Part shown: positions 46,271 through 56,688 of the stretch, piece by piece
Layout: the number at the start of each line of letters is the position of its first letter
Numbering within the stretch: the first letter of the stretch is position 1
Origin: Listeria ivanovii subsp. ivanovii
GTDB taxonomy: Bacteria > Bacillota > Bacilli > Lactobacillales > Listeriaceae
Length of the DNA stretch: 64,000 bases
Assembly: GCF_900187025.1 (NCBI RefSeq)
Contig: NZ_LT906478.1
Span: 1,162,001-1,226,000 of the forward strand
Direction of reading: 5' to 3'
The notes under the pieces: generated by a model
Told to the model about the DNA's origin: nothing
Databases searched by the model: none
The model's input: the letters and a program-made list of their open reading frames with translations, nothing else
Position numbers and translations under genes: made by a program

Positions 46271-48628
46271 ATGGATAAAAAAGTAGAAGCAATTTTAGAA
46301 TTTGATAAAATAAAAAAACAACTGACAGAATTTGCTTCTTCTTCACTTGGAGAGCAAGCTATTTTAGCGTTAACTCCAGATACGGACTTTCAAGTAGTTC
46401 AAAAAGCACAACTTGAAACAGAAGAAGGAGCGAAAATTATACGTTTACGCGGAAGTGCGCCAATTACTGGTTTGACCGATGTAAATGCCCATTTGAAACG
46501 GCTTGAAATCGGCGGAGATTTAAATGGTTTAGAAATTTACCAAATCGGTAGCAACCTTCGTGTAAGTCGCCAAATGAAAAACTTTATGGCTGATTTACTT
46601 GAAGTAGGTGTGGAATTACCACTTCTCGGCGCACTTTCAGAGGAACTTTTAGTATTAAATGAAGTGGAGGAAGATATCGCCATTTCAATAGATGAAAGCG
46701 GGAAAGTTCTTGATACTGCAAGTGAAGCACTAAGTTCGATTCGCCGGACTTTACGTCGTACCGAAGACCGAGTACGCGAAAAATTAGAATCATATTTGCG
46801 CGATCGTAATGCTTCAAAAATGTTAAGCGACGCCGTTATTACGATTCGAAATGATCGTTATGTTATTCCGGTGAAGCAAGAATATAAAGGCCATTACGGC
46901 GGAATCGTTCACGACCAATCTGCTTCTGGCCAAACCCTCTTTATCGAACCACAAAGCGTAGTAGACTTAAATAATGAGCGTAAAGCACTGCAATCCAAAG
47001 AAAATCAAGAAATCGAACGCGTCCTAGCTGAAATTTCTGCCTCATTAGCTGGTTGGATTAAGGAAATTCACCATAATACCTTTATTCTTGGACGGTTCGA
47101 TTTTATTCTTGCCAAAGCACGTTTTGGTAAGGCGATGAAAGCTGTAACACCGCATTTAAGCGATAATGGAGTTGTTCGACTTTTAGCAGCAAGACATCCA
47201 CTACTAGAAGCAGACAAAGTGGTTGCCAATGATATTTATCTAGGCGAAGATTTCACGACCATTGTTATTACTGGACCAAATACAGGCGGAAAAACCATTA
47301 CATTGAAAACATTAGGATTACTCACTTTAATGGCGCAATCTGGCTTACAAATTCCTGCCCAAGAAGATTCAACCATTGCGGTATTTGAACATGTCTTTGC
47401 TGATATCGGTGACGAACAATCTATCGAACAAAGCTTGAGTACTTTCTCCTCTCATATGACCAATATCGTTTCGATTTTAGCAAACGTAAATCACCAATCA
47501 CTTATTTTGTATGATGAACTTGGTGCTGGAACGGATCCACAAGAAGGAGCGGCCCTTGCAATTTCGATTTTAGATGCGAGCCATGCAAAAGGAGCAAGTG
47601 TTGTTGCGACGACCCATTATCCAGAACTAAAAGCATATGGTTACAACCGTGTTCATGCGACCAATGCTTCGGTAGAATTCAATGTTGAAACGTTAAGCCC
47701 AACTTATAAATTGCTGATTGGCGTACCAGGACGAAGCAATGCCTTTGATATTTCTCGCCGATTAGGTTTAAGTGAGACAATCATAACCGAAGCAAGAAGC
47801 TTAGTTGATACAGAAAGCGCCGATTTAAATGATATGATTTCTAGTTTAGAAGAAAAACGAAATCTTGCTGAATCAGAATACGAAGAAGCTCGGGAACTAG
47901 CGCGCGGGGCCGATGCATTACTGAAAGACTTACAAAAAGAAATCAGCAACTACTACCAACAAAAAGATAAATTAATCGAACAAGCGAGTAACAAAGCAGC
48001 CACAATTGTTGAAAAAGCAGAAGCTGAGGCAGAAGAAATTATCCACGAACTCCGCACGATGCAATTAAACGGAGCGGCTGGAATAAAAGAGCATGAACTA
48101 ATCGACGCAAAAACAAGACTAGGTAAAGCAAAACCAAAAACAATCAACAAAACGATTCCACAAGCACCAAAACAAAAGCCACACGTTTTTAAAAATGGCG
48201 ATAATGTTCGCGTGCTGTCACTAGGTCAAAAAGGAACCCTATTAAACAAAATAAACGACACAGAATGGAATGTGCAAATCGGCATTATCAAAATGAAAAT
48301 CAAAACAACCGATTTAGAATACATTCAACCCGAAAAACCGAAAAAACAACGCATTATCACATCTGTCCATAGCAGTGATTCCCCAGCTAAGAGTGAGCTA
48401 GATTTGCGCGGTGAACGGTACGAAGACGCACTCCAAAAAGTAGATAAATATCTCGATGAAGCATTAATGGCCGGTTATCCTCAAGTGGCTATTATTCATG
48501 GCAAAGGAACCGGAGCACTTCGAACAGGCGTCACCGAATACTTGAAAAATCATCGCATGGTGAAATCCATCCGTTTCGGGGCAGCGGCAGAAGGCGGAAA
48601 CGGCGTCACCATCGTTGAGTTCAAGTAA
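46271..48628 (+). CDS. mutS2: MutS2 endonuclease / ribosome-rescue ATPase
   Basis: 785 residues. MutS-core ATPase: Walker A GPNTGGKTITLK (about 331-342), Walker B LILYDELGAGTDPQEG and THYPELK. A long coiled coil (about 510-610) follows, then KOW-like VRVLSLGQKGTLLN and the Smr endonuclease domain at the C-terminus (LDLRGERYEDAL, IIHGKGTGALRTG, about 712-785). It lacks the MutS mismatch-recognition domain. Known to act on branched DNA and collided ribosomes rather than in mismatch repair. Confidence 0.93.
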   Translation: MDKKVEAILEFDKIKKQLTEFASSSLGEQAILALTPDTDFQVVQKAQLETEEGAKIIRLRGSAPITGLTDVNAHLKRLEIGGDLNGLEIYQIGSNLRVSRQMKNFMADLLEVGVELPLLGALSEELLVLNEVEEDIAISIDESGKVLDTASEALSSIRRTLRRTEDRVREKLESYLRDRNASKMLSDAVITIRNDRYVIPVKQEYKGHYGGIVHDQSASGQTLFIEPQSVVDLNNERKALQSKENQEIERVLAEISASLAGWIKEIHHNTFILGRFDFILAKARFGKAMKAVTPHLSDNGVVRLLAARHPLLEADKVVANDIYLGEDFTTIVITGPNTGGKTITLKTLGLLTLMAQSGLQIPAQEDSTIAVFEHVFADIGDEQSIEQSLSTFSSHMTNIVSILANVNHQSLILYDELGAGTDPQEGAALAISILDASHAKGASVVATTHYPELKAYGYNRVHATNASVEFNVETLSPTYKLLIGVPGRSNAFDISRRLGLSETIITEARSLVDTESADLNDMISSLEEKRNLAESEYEEARELARGADALLKDLQKEISNYYQQKDKLIEQASNKAATIVEKAEAEAEEIIHELRTMQLNGAAGIKEHELIDAKTRLGKAKPKTINKTIPQAPKQKPHVFKNGDNVRVLSLGQKGTLLNKINDTEWNVQIGIIKMKIKTTDLEYIQPEKPKKQRIITSVHSSDSPAKSELDLRGERYEDALQKVDKYLDEALMAGYPQVAIIHGKGTGALRTGVTEYLKNHRMVKSIRFGAAAEGGNGVTIVEFK

Positions 48629-48706
48629 ACTACTGAGCAAAAACATAGCTCGAAATAGGTGTAAATGCTATACTGTGGTTACAAAAGTCATAAGGAGTGA
48701 ATAATC

Positions 48707-49018
48707 ATGGTAAAAGAAATTACAGATGCAACATTTGAACAAGAAACTAGTGAAGGCTTAGTATTAACAGATTTCTGGGCAACATGGTGTGGTCCTTGCC
48801 GCATGGTGGCTCCAGTTTTAGAAGAAATACAAGAAGAACGCGGCGATACACTTAAAATCGTCAAAATGGACGTAGATGAAAACCCAGAAACACCAGGTAG
48901 CTTCGGTGTTATGAGTATTCCAACACTTCTTATCAAAAAAGACGGAGAAGTAGTCGATACAATTATCGGTTACCGTCCAAAAGAAGAACTGGATGAAGTC
49001 ATCAACAAATACGTTTAA
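48707..49018 (+). CDS. trxA: Thioredoxin
   Basis: 103 residues with the active site WCGPC (about residues 28-32), cis-Pro in SIPTLL, and C-terminal GYRPKEELDEVI. Reduces disulfides in the cytosol using thioredoxin reductase. Own ribosome-binding site AAGGAG; it stands alone between mutS2 and uvrC and has its own terminator. Confidence 0.95.
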   Translation: MVKEITDATFEQETSEGLVLTDFWATWCGPCRMVAPVLEEIQEERGDTLKIVKMDVDENPETPGSFGVMSIPTLLIKKDGEVVDTIIGYRPKEELDEVINKYV

Positions 49019-49033
49019 AATTATGCTAAAATA

Positions 49034-49074
49034 AAAGAAGCTTCAGACTAACCAAAGTCGGAGCTTCTTTTTAA
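49034..49074 (+). terminator. Terminator of trxA
   Basis: AAGAAGCTtCaGACT pairs with AGTCgGAGCTTCTT (minor mismatches) across a short loop, followed by TTTTT. Confidence 0.8.
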
Positions 49075-49096
49075 ATGTGTAACTGGAGTTGATAAA

Positions 49097-50908
49097 ATGT
49101 CTTCTGAACATATCCAAAATAAATTAGCGCTATTACCAGACCAACCAGGTTGTTACTTGATGAAAGATAGACAAGGAACGATTATTTATGTCGGTAAAGC
49201 AAAAATTTTAAAAAATCGTGTTCGTTCTTACTTTTCAGGAACACATGATAGTAAAACACAACGCTTAGTCCAAGAAATTGTCGACTTTGAATATATCGTA
49301 ACATCCTCCAATGTAGAAGCATTATTGCTTGAAATTAACTTAATTAAAAAGCATGATCCACGCTTCAACATTCGACTAAAAGATGACAAAACTTATCCAT
49401 TTATTAAAATCACAAGTGAGAGGCATCCGCGCCTAATTATTACCCGCCAAGTCAAAAAAGACAAAGGAAAATATTTTGGTCCATACCCAAATGTATACGC
49501 GGCTAATGAAGTGAAACGAATTTTAGATCGTTTATATCCTTTAAGAAAATGTAGTACACTTCCAAATAAAGTCTGCTTGTATTACCATTTAGGTCAGTGT
49601 CTGGCTCCGTGCGTATTTGATGTCGAAGCAAGCAAATACAAAGAAATGCAAGACGAAATAGTTGCGTTTCTAAATGGTGGCTACAAAACCGTAAAAAATG
49701 ACTTAATGAAAAAAATGCAACTCGCCGCGGAAAACATGGAATTCGAAAAAGCTGGCGAATTTCGCGACCAAATAAATGCCATTGAAACAACCATGGAAAA
49801 ACAAAAAATGACAATGAACGACTTCGTAGACCGTGATGTTTTTGGTTATGCGATTGACAAAGGCTGGATGTGCGTCCAAGTCTTCTTCATTCGTCAAGGA
49901 AAGTTAATCGAACGCGATGTTTCACAGTTTCCGTTTTATAACGATGCGGATGAAGACTTTCTTACTTTCATTGGTCAGTTTTACCAAAAAACGAATCACA
50001 TTCCACCAAAAGAAATTTATTTGCCAGATGATGTCGATAGTGAAGCTGTACAAGCTGTTGTACCAGACACCAAAATCATCGTACCACAACGCGGCAACAA
50101 AAAAGATTTAGTCAAACTAGCCTATAAAAATGCTAAAATAGCTCTAAATGAAAAATTCATGTTACTAGAACGAAATGAAGAGCGTACAGTTGGGGCTGTA
50201 GAACGTCTCGGAGAAGCCATGGGAATTCCAACCCCATCTCGCGTGGAGGCCTTTGATAACTCCAACATTCATGGTACAGATCCAGTTTCCGCAATGGTGA
50301 CATTCCTTGATGGAAAACCAAGCAAGAACGATTATCGTAAATATAAAATTAAAACCGTCGAAGGGCCAGATGACTACGCAACGATGCGCGAAGTAATTCG
50401 CCGTCGCTACTGGCGCGTTCTAAAAGAAGGATTACCGATGCCAGATTTAATCTTAATTGATGGTGGGAAAGGGCAAATCGATAGCGCTAAAGATGTCTTA
50501 ATCAACGAACTTGGTCTTGATATCCCTGTAGCTGGACTTGCTAAAGACGACAAACACCGAACAAGTCAATTATTATTTGGCGATCCACTCGTTATCATTC
50601 CATTAGAAAGAAACAGCCAAGAATTCTATTTACTGCAACGAATGCAAGATGAAGTCCATCGCTTTGCCATTACATTTCATCGCCAATTACGCAGCAAAAC
50701 AGGATTCCAATCTATTCTTGATGGCATTCCAGGCGTTGGACCTGGTCGCAAGAAAAAATTACTCAAACATTTTGGCTCGATGAAAAAATTAAAAGAAGCC
50801 ACAGTGGTTGAAATAAAAGAAGCTGGCGTCCCACTGAACGTTGCAGAAGAAGTCCACAAACACATTACTGTCTTCAATGAAAAAGCCAACAATACGGAGC
50901 AAAAATAA
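49097..50908 (+). CDS. uvrC: Excinuclease ABC subunit C
   Basis: 603 residues; makes both cuts in nucleotide excision repair. GIY-YIG nuclease at the N-terminus ([20 protein letters not shown], about 16-35), UVR/UvrB-interaction motif near 195-235, RNase H-like second nuclease in the middle ([29 protein letters not shown]) and a helix-hairpin-helix pair at the C-terminus ([20 protein letters not shown], about 544-563). All catalytic regions look intact. Confidence 0.95.
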   Translation: MSSEHIQNKLALLPDQPGCYLMKDRQGTIIYVGKAKILKNRVRSYFSGTHDSKTQRLVQEIVDFEYIVTSSNVEALLLEINLIKKHDPRFNIRLKDDKTYPFIKITSERHPRLIITRQVKKDKGKYFGPYPNVYAANEVKRILDRLYPLRKCSTLPNKVCLYYHLGQCLAPCVFDVEASKYKEMQDEIVAFLNGGYKTVKNDLMKKMQLAAENMEFEKAGEFRDQINAIETTMEKQKMTMNDFVDRDVFGYAIDKGWMCVQVFFIRQGKLIERDVSQFPFYNDADEDFLTFIGQFYQKTNHIPPKEIYLPDDVDSEAVQAVVPDTKIIVPQRGNKKDLVKLAYKNAKIALNEKFMLLERNEERTVGAVERLGEAMGIPTPSRVEAFDNSNIHGTDPVSAMVTFLDGKPSKNDYRKYKIKTVEGPDDYATMREVIRRRYWRVLKEGLPMPDLILIDGGKGQIDSAKDVLINELGLDIPVAGLAKDDKHRTSQLLFGDPLVIIPLERNSQEFYLLQRMQDEVHRFAITFHRQLRSKTGFQSILDGIPGVGPGRKKKLLKHFGSMKKLKEATVVEIKEAGVPLNVAEEVHKHITVFNEKANNTEQK

Positions 50909-50982
50909 TTTTGCGCTTTATCTGCTGTGCAAACTTCGATATAATTTGCAAAAGAACAGAGTGCTACATCCAATTTTAAATT

Positions 50983-51019
50983 TAAACGCCAATGACTCTT
51001 CAACGTTATTGGCGTTTTG
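50983..51019 (+). terminator. Terminator of uvrC
   Basis: AAACGCCAAT pairs with ATTGGCGTTT across a 14-base loop and is followed by TGTTATTTT. Confidence 0.75.
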
Positions 51020-51042
51020 TTATTTTCGCGAAGACAATGTGA

Positions 51043-51240
51043 ATAAATTCAATAATAATTGAAAATGCTAAAAATGGAGAGGCAGTATTTGGAAAGTATA
51101 AAGGAGTAAGGGGAGACATAATTAAACCAGATGACAAAGTTGCAACTATTTTTTCCAGTATAGAAGGGAAGCAATATTTGATTACTAGTTTTGAAGTTAG
51201 AATTTCAATAATTAACATCCGTAATTGCGTTATCAATTGA
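51043..51240 (+). pseudogene. Possible coding remnant between uvrC and lysC
   Basis: An open stretch of 65 codons without an ATG, GTG or TTG start near its 5' end. It reads ...EAVFGKYKGVRGDIIKPDD, then KVATIFSSIEGKQYLITSF, a protein-like composition, and stops at 51238. A GTG two frames over (51039) gives only MNKFNNN before a stop, as if a base was lost. An antisense frame is also open. It may be noise; low confidence. Confidence 0.25.
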
Positions 51241-51431
51241 AGATTTTATTCTTTTTTTAATAAAATCTAAGTATTGGCTTATAATAGGGCGTAGTAAATT
51301 ATTAAAATATTATTATTGGCTATTTTTACATAAAAGAAGCAAAGACATCCCATTCTCTCTTCCCTTTACCACATAAATGCGCTAAAATAAGAATATTAAT
51401 GCAAAAAGATATCAAGACAGGAGGAACGATT
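51241..51431. other. Upstream region of lysC
   Basis: Holds a 10-bp inverted repeat AGATTTTATT...AATAAAATCT (51241-51268) with a T-rich loop, then A+T-rich DNA. No lysine-riboswitch or T-box signature was seen, so lysC control is not visible here. Confidence 0.5.
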
Positions 51432-52646
51432 GTGGGACTAGTGGTATTAAAATTTGGCGGAACTTCTGTCAGCACTGTAGATAAAATCGGGAAAACAGCT
51501 GATCAAGCCATTTATGAGAAAAAGCAAGGAAATAAAGTAATTGTCGTTGTTTCTGCGATGGGAAAATCAACCGATAAATTAGTAGCGATGGCCGAAGAAA
51601 TAAGCGAACTACCAGATAAACGTGAAATGGATATGTTGCTTTCAACTGGAGAACAAATCACTATTTCACTACTTGCAATGACACTAAAAGAAAAAGGTCA
51701 TGATGCGATTTCTTACACAGGATGGCAAGCTGGAATTGAAACCGAAGCTGTTCATAGTAATGCTCGAATTGTAGACATCGATAGTGCCCGAATAGAATCT
51801 GCCCTTGATGCAGGACAAATCGTTGTTGTTGCAGGGTTCCAAGGTTTAACTGCAGATGGTGAAATAACAACACTCGGTCGCGGCGGTTCTGACACAACTG
51901 CTGTAGCCATTGCCTCTGCGTTAAAAGCAGAAAAATGCGCTATATGCACGGATGTAGTAGGTGTTTTTACAACAGACCCTCGTTATGTGAAAAAAGCCCA
52001 AAAATTAGAACAAATTACATATGATGAAATGTTAGAATTAGCCAACCTTGGTGCCGGTGTTTTGCATCCGCGATCGGTTGAGTATGCCAAAAATTTCCGG
52101 ATTCCACTAGAAGTTAGAGCAAGCCATGAACAAGTTTCCGGAACGATGATAGAGGAGGATTTAACGATGGAAAATACCAAAGTAGTTCGTGGTATTGCTT
52201 TTGAAGACCAAATTACTCGTGTTACGATTCATTGGAAACAAAAAGAAGCGATGCGTGTTTCTAAAGTTTTCACAAAATTAGCGGAAAATAATATTGATGT
52301 CGATATCATCATCCAAGGTATCACAGGACTAGGCCATGGTAATTTATCCTTTACGATTAAAACGAGTGCGCTTCTCTCTACTCTAGCTGTTTTAGAAGAA
52401 AGTAAAGAGCTTTTACAAATTGAAAAATTAGAATCCGAACAAGAACTAGCGAAAGTTTCCATTGTTGGTTCTGGGATGGTAAGTAATCCTGGTGTAGCAG
52501 CACAGATGTTTGAAGCGCTTACCGAAAATAATATTCCTATCAAAATGATTAGTACTTCAGAAATCAAAGTTTCCACCGTAGTTCCAGCTAGAAAAATGGT
52601 AGAAGCTGCTCAAATATTACACGACCAATTCGATTTAGACAAATAA
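51432..52646 (+). CDS. lysC: Aspartokinase with in-frame internal start
   Basis: 404 residues from GTG 51432 (AGGAGG 7 bp upstream); an earlier in-frame ATG at 51399 lacks such a site. Makes aspartyl phosphate for Lys, Met and Thr. Kinase domain starts VVLKFGGTSV and holds GRGGSDTTAVAIASAL (about 153-168); two ACT domains follow from about residue 255 (VTIHWKQKEAMRVSKVF, VSIVGSGMVSNPGVA). An internal AGGAGG plus ATG at 52167 would give a 159-residue ACT-only subunit, as in the B. subtilis AKII alpha/beta enzyme. Confidence 0.92.
   Translation: MGLVVLKFGGTSVSTVDKIGKTADQAIYEKKQGNKVIVVVSAMGKSTDKLVAMAEEISELPDKREMDMLLSTGEQITISLLAMTLKEKGHDAISYTGWQAGIETEAVHSNARIVDIDSARIESALDAGQIVVVAGFQGLTADGEITTLGRGGSDTTAVAIASALKAEKCAICTDVVGVFTTDPRYVKKAQKLEQITYDEMLELANLGAGVLHPRSVEYAKNFRIPLEVRASHEQVSGTMIEEDLTMENTKVVRGIAFEDQITRVTIHWKQKEAMRVSKVFTKLAENNIDVDIIIQGITGLGHGNLSFTIKTSALLSTLAVLEESKELLQIEKLESEQELAKVSIVGSGMVSNPGVAAQMFEALTENNIPIKMISTSEIKVSTVVPARKMVEAAQILHDQFDLDK
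52153..52169 (+). promoter_or_regulatory. Internal ribosome-binding site and start for the lysC beta subunit
   Basis: AGGAGG at 52153-52158, 8 bases, then ATG 52167 in the same frame as lysC. Read from here the product begins MENTKVVRGIAFEDQ and contains only the ACT domains. B. subtilis AKII is known to make such a subunit from the same gene. Confidence 0.65.
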
Positions 52647-52714
52647 AAAAAGAGCTTGAAGTGACTGATAAACTCCGTGCAGGGAAGTTTTCAGTCACCG
52701 CAAGTTCTTTTTTA
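52645..52714. terminator. Bidirectional terminator between lysC and yslB
   Basis: AAGAGCTTG-aa-GTGACTGA pairs with TCAGTCAC-cg-CAAGTTCTT across a loop of about 20 bases, with A and T tracts on the outside. Confidence 0.8.
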
Positions 52715-53170
52715 ATAGCCTTCTTCGTTAGCTATTGTTTCTTTACGATCCCATTTGACAATAATAGTTACTTGTTTTTTGCGTTTATCAATTTCGTCAT
52801 AACTTTCTGTATAGAACTCTTTTTGCGCCTGTATTTGTTCGGCAATAAAGCCAGCTTCTAATTTGAAAGTTGGATTTTCTTGGGAACGAAAGCGGGATTC
52901 AACCATTTCACCCTCTAAAAGTAACCGTAACTCATCTTTCTTTTCCTTCAATGTACTAAGTTTACCCCAAGAAGCTTTTTCAAAGAAATAAATAATTGCT
53001 TCCAATGAATCAAGCGGGAATTTACGGGCTAAATCTTTTCCAGCCCAGTACATAATGTGAGGTGCTTCATCTCCAAGTATTTCAGGAATTAAATAATCGC
53101 GTAGTAAATCTAAACCAAAGCTTGGAACGAGTACGTGTTCTTCATGTCCATTCTGTTCTTTTTCTGTCAT
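52712..53170 (-). CDS. yslB: YslB-like DUF2507 protein
   Basis: 152 residues from ATG 53170 (GAGGT before it); a longer frame from 53212 has no ribosome-binding site. V4R-like heme-free fold pattern: LDLLRDYLIPEILGDEAPHIMYWAGKDLARKF, here read as LLRDYLIPEILGDEA and MYWAGKDLARKFP, then EGEMVESRF and AGFIAEQIQ. Function unknown; conserved in Firmicutes next to racE. Confidence 0.75.
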   Translation of the reverse strand: MTEKEQNGHEEHVLVPSFGLDLLRDYLIPEILGDEAPHIMYWAGKDLARKFPLDSLEAIIYFFEKASWGKLSTLKEKKDELRLLLEGEMVESRFRSQENPTFKLEAGFIAEQIQAQKEFYTESYDEIDKRKKQVTIIVKWDRKETIANEEGY

Positions 53171-53353
53171 TTCGAATACCTCACTTTCATACACCATTAT
53201 AACCAAAATCACCCTAAAATGGAAAGCACAACAAAGAAATTTCTATAAAAAACCTTTTTTCATAAAAAAGACTTGCGAAAAAGCAGAAAAAATAAGAAAA
53301 TGGAAGGTATAGATAAAAAAATTGGAAATTAATAGAGAAATTGAGGCGAGACT

Positions 53354-54154
53354 GTGAAACAAGCTATTGGATTTATTGATTCGGGAGTTGGCGGTTTGAC
53401 AGTGGTGCGAGAAGTATTAAAGCAGCTACCCCACGAACAAATATATTACTTAGGTGATACCGCCCGTTGCCCATATGGACCACGTGATAAAGAAGAAGTA
53501 CGTCAGTTTACCTGGGAAATGACAAATTTTCTAGTAGACCGTGGCATCAAAATGCTTGTCATCGCATGCAATACCGCGACAGCAGCAGCTTTATATGATA
53601 TTAGAGCAAAACTCGATATACCTGTGATCGGTGTTATTCAACCAGGTTCGCGAGCAGCATTAAAAGCAACTAGAAATAATAAAATCGGCGTACTTGGAAC
53701 CATTGGAACTGTCGAAAGTATGGCTTATCCAACAGCCCTCAAAGGCTTAAATCGGCGAGTGGAAGTCGATTCCTTAGCTTGTCCCAAATTCGTATCGGTC
53801 GTAGAATCAGGTGAGTACAAAAGTGCTATTGCCAAAAAAGTAGTAGCCGAATCACTTTTGCCACTGAAGAGCACGAAGATTGATACCGTGATCTTAGGTT
53901 GCACGCACTATCCACTATTAAAACCAATTATCGAAAATTTTATGGGGGATGATGTTGCGGTTATTAATTCAGGCGAAGAAACCGCAAGTGAAGTGAGTGC
54001 GCTACTTGATTACCATAATTTATTAGATGCTTCAGATAAAGAAATTCAGCACCGTTTTTTCACCACGGGCTCTACACAAATTTTTCAAGATATTGCTAAA
54101 GATTGGTTAAATATGCCAGAAATGACTGTAGAACATATAAAACTAGGAAAATAA
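53354..54154 (+). CDS. murI: Glutamate racemase
   Basis: 266 residues with GTG start; makes D-glutamate for peptidoglycan. Catalytic Cys pair: [11 protein letters not shown] (about residue 73) and LGCTHYPLL (about 184), with [15 protein letters not shown] at the N-terminus. Followed 12 bp later by rph, and starts the racE-rph-rdgB-ysnB unit. Confidence 0.93.
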   Translation: MKQAIGFIDSGVGGLTVVREVLKQLPHEQIYYLGDTARCPYGPRDKEEVRQFTWEMTNFLVDRGIKMLVIACNTATAAALYDIRAKLDIPVIGVIQPGSRAALKATRNNKIGVLGTIGTVESMAYPTALKGLNRRVEVDSLACPKFVSVVESGEYKSAIAKKVVAESLLPLKSTKIDTVILGCTHYPLLKPIIENFMGDDVAVINSGEETASEVSALLDYHNLLDASDKEIQHRFFTTGSTQIFQDIAKDWLNMPEMTVEHIKLGK

Positions 54155-54166
54155 GAGGTGCGCCAA

Positions 54167-54913
54167 ATGAGAGTTGATGGAAGAGAAAGTAATGCATTAC
54201 GAAAAATCGAAGTAACACCGGATTATTTAATGCACCCAGAAGGTTCGGTTTTAATTGCATCAGGAAACACAAAAGTAATCTGTTCCGCGAGTGTAGAAAC
54301 TAAAGTACCGCCGTTCATGCGAGGGGAAGGTCGCGGCTGGATTTCTGCGGAATATGCGATGTTACCACGAGCAACCAACACACGTAATATTCGTGAATCA
54401 TCCAAAGGTAAAGTAACTGGGAGAACAATGGAAATTCAACGTCTAATTGGTCGTGCTTTACGTGCAGTAGTTGATTTAGAAGCGTTAGGCGAAAGAACGA
54501 TTTGGCTAGATTGTGATGTTATCCAAGCAGATGGAGGAACAAGAACAGCGTCAATTACTGGTGCTTTTATCGCAATGGTGATGGCGATTGCTAAATTAGA
54601 TGCAGAAGTTCCGTTTACTAAATTCCCAGTGAAAGATTTCCTTGCTGCAACAAGCGTGGGCGTTTTAGAAGAAGGTGGAACAGTACTTGATTTGAATTAT
54701 ATAGAAGACAGTGCAGCACAAGTAGACATGAACATTATCATGACTGGAAGCGGCGCATTTGTAGAACTGCAAGGAACCGGGGAAGAAGCAACATTCTCTG
54801 AGGCCGAACTTGCAGAATTAATTGCGCTCGGGAAAAAAGGAATTGCAGAATTAATCGAAATCCAAAAAGAAACACTCGGTGAAAATGTCACAGCAAGGAT
54901 AAAAGGAGAGTAA
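54167..54913 (+). CDS. rph: Ribonuclease PH
   Basis: 248 residues from ATG 54167, chosen over GTG 54158 because AGAGGTG lies between them and the family starts MR-DGR. Phosphorolytic 3'-end trimming of tRNA precursors. Visible: [35 protein letters not shown] (phosphate site region), [21 protein letters not shown]. Assembles as a hexamer. Next gene 4 bp downstream. Confidence 0.93.
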   Translation: MRVDGRESNALRKIEVTPDYLMHPEGSVLIASGNTKVICSASVETKVPPFMRGEGRGWISAEYAMLPRATNTRNIRESSKGKVTGRTMEIQRLIGRALRAVVDLEALGERTIWLDCDVIQADGGTRTASITGAFIAMVMAIAKLDAEVPFTKFPVKDFLAATSVGVLEEGGTVLDLNYIEDSAAQVDMNIIMTGSGAFVELQGTGEEATFSEAELAELIALGKKGIAELIEIQKETLGENVTARIKGE

Positions 54914-54917
54914 TCGG

Positions 54918-55529
54918 ATGAGTAAAATTATTATTGCAACAGCTAATAAAGGAAAAGCGAAAGAATTCGAAAAAATTTTTGCGAAATATAATATCGACGT
55001 GGCAACACTTGCTGACTTTCCAGAAATCGGTGAAATTGAAGAAACCGGAACTACTTTTGCTGAGAATGCTGCTCTCAAGGCAGAAACGGTCGCTAGCTTG
55101 CTAAATCAAACAGTTATTGCTGATGATTCTGGATTAATAGTAGATGCGCTTGACGGAGCTCCTGGTGTCTATTCTGCTCGTTATGCAGGAGTAGCTCATG
55201 ATGATGCCAAAAACAATGAAAAATTACTTGCCAATTTACAAGGTGTCGAACCAGCTCAAAGAACTGCCCGCTTTCATTGTACCCTTGCAGTAGCAACACC
55301 TTCTGAGAAAACGAGTTTTTATACCGGTGAAGTAGAAGGCGTTATTGCAGAAGAATTATGTGGAACAAATGGTTTTGGCTACGATCCATTATTTTTCTTA
55401 CCTGAATTTGGATGCACAATAGCAGAAATACCAGCAGAAAAGAAAAATGAAATCAGTCATCGTGCAAATGCCATTAAAATGCTAGAAAAAGATTTAGCAG
55501 AAGTAGTAGAAAAAGTCACCAAAAAGTGA
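54918..55529 (+). CDS. rdgB: dITP/XTP pyrophosphatase
   Basis: 203 residues of the HAM1/RdgB family, which hydrolyses non-canonical purine nucleotides. N-terminal IIIATANKGKAKEFEKIF, then ADDSGLIVDALDGAPGVYSARYAG (split as ADDSGLIVDALDG and APGVYSARYAG, about 68-91) and GTNGFGYDPLFFLPE. AAAGGAG lies 9 bp upstream. Confidence 0.92.
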   Translation: MSKIIIATANKGKAKEFEKIFAKYNIDVATLADFPEIGEIEETGTTFAENAALKAETVASLLNQTVIADDSGLIVDALDGAPGVYSARYAGVAHDDAKNNEKLLANLQGVEPAQRTARFHCTLAVATPSEKTSFYTGEVEGVIAEELCGTNGFGYDPLFFLPEFGCTIAEIPAEKKNEISHRANAIKMLEKDLAEVVEKVTKK

Positions 55530-55566
55530 GAGAATAGGAAACAGTAGCACTAGGGGAGGAAATAAA

Positions 55567-56091
55567 ATGAAATTATTAGTTGTTAGCGACAGCCACTCAG
55601 AGCGTGATTGCTTAATCCATCTAAAAGATAAATACGAAAACGCTGTCGATGCGATGATTCATTGTGGTGATTCTGAACTAGAAGCAGACGACCCAGCGAT
55701 TCAGGGATTTCATACAGTTCGAGGAAATTGTGATTTTGGTGGCGGATTTCCAAATGATTGGGTAGGTGAAGTAGATGGTTACCGAATTTTAACCACCCAT
55801 GGACACTTATATAACATCAAAATGACCTTGATGAATTTAAGATACCGCGCACGCGAATTAAACGCAGATTTTGCATTCTTCGGGCATTCCCATGAGTTAG
55901 GCGTGGATATGCTTGATGATACCATTATCTTAAATCCTGGCAGCATCTCATTACCAAGAGGCCGCATCCGGGTAAAAACATATGCACTCATTGATTCCAC
56001 ATCAGAAGGAATCAAAGTTCGTTTCATGGACCGAGATGACAACGAACTAACTGAACTGACACAAGTTTTCCCGTTAATCAAACATAACTAG
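55567..56091 (+). CDS. ysnB: YsnB-like metallophosphoesterase
   Basis: 174 residues, YfcE/MJ0936-type phosphodiesterase. Metal ligands: VVSDSHSE (Asp and His), HCGDSE, VRGNCDF (Asn), THGH (His pair) and FGHSHE, ending LNPGSI. Last conserved gene before tRNA-Arg. In L. ivanovii this gene is reported as the left neighbour of LIPI-2. Confidence 0.88.
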   Translation: MKLLVVSDSHSERDCLIHLKDKYENAVDAMIHCGDSELEADDPAIQGFHTVRGNCDFGGGFPNDWVGEVDGYRILTTHGHLYNIKMTLMNLRYRARELNADFAFFGHSHELGVDMLDDTIILNPGSISLPRGRIRVKTYALIDSTSEGIKVRFMDRDDNELTELTQVFPLIKHN

Positions 56092-56201
56092 GCCAAAAGT
56101 CGCCTGAAAAAGAAAAAATCTAATAACTTAAAGAAAACCATTGACAAACAAGCAATTTAAACATAAAATGGTATTTGGCTGTTGAAAAAACAGTGCCATT
56201 T

Positions 56202-56275
<74 letters not shown>

Positions 56276-56276
56276 T

Positions 56277-56324
56277 AAAAAAAACGCTGCAACGTTGGTA
56301 ATACAACGTTGCAGCGTTTTTTTG
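56277..56324 (+). terminator. Very strong terminator after tRNA-Arg
   Basis: A perfect 17-bp stem, AAAACGCTGCAACGTTG with CAACGTTGCAGCGTTTT, 6-base loop, then TTTGTTTTTT. Confidence 0.92.
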
Positions 56325-56537
56325 TTTTTTGAATTTCTAATAAAGTACAGATAACAAGAAAAATTAGAAACAGTGGGTATATGCTCACAACGCTCAAAGC
56401 ACAAGGAAATCTTCTGACTGGAATAGTAAACAGAAAGAGCATAAATAAAATTACTTATTCATAGGACTGTTATTGCATTGAGAAACTTAGCGATCGTTCT
56501 ATTTAATTGTTTTTTGCCTCAGTAATGAATAGGATTA
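56325..56537. other. Upstream region of i-inlB2, mostly non-coding
   Basis: A+T-rich and without a credible gene. It has the segment GAGCATAAATAAAATTACTTA (20 of these 21 bases recur upstream of i-inlL as GAGCAAGAATAAAATTACTTA with small changes), marking a shared upstream cassette. Confidence 0.5.
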
Positions 56538-56579
56538 TTAACTTTTGTTATATGAACAGCTTCTTAATTGAGCTAGAAT
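56538..56579 (+). promoter_or_regulatory. PrfA box and -10 of i-inlB2
   Basis: TTAACTTTTGTTAT (56538-56551) differs from the palindromic consensus TTAACANNTGTTAA at two positions. A TAGAAT -10 starts 22 bp after its end (56574-56579), the spacing usual for PrfA promoters. Confidence 0.75.
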
Positions 56580-56688
56580 ACATAATTGGAGCGTGTTAAA
56601 AAGATATGGAAATGATTAGGTGACAAACTGTTATTCATATGAAATTTCTTTTGAATGTTTCTATTTTTATTAAGGGGAGTGTAAGTAG

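Noticed and set aside
51006-51236. 76-aa minus-strand gene after uvrC
   Set aside because: It overlaps the uvrC terminator and mirrors a plus-strand remnant; neither strand has a convincing start.
51241-51431. Lysine riboswitch or T-box ahead of lysC
   Set aside because: No L-box or T-box core sequence was found; only a short A+T-rich inverted repeat.
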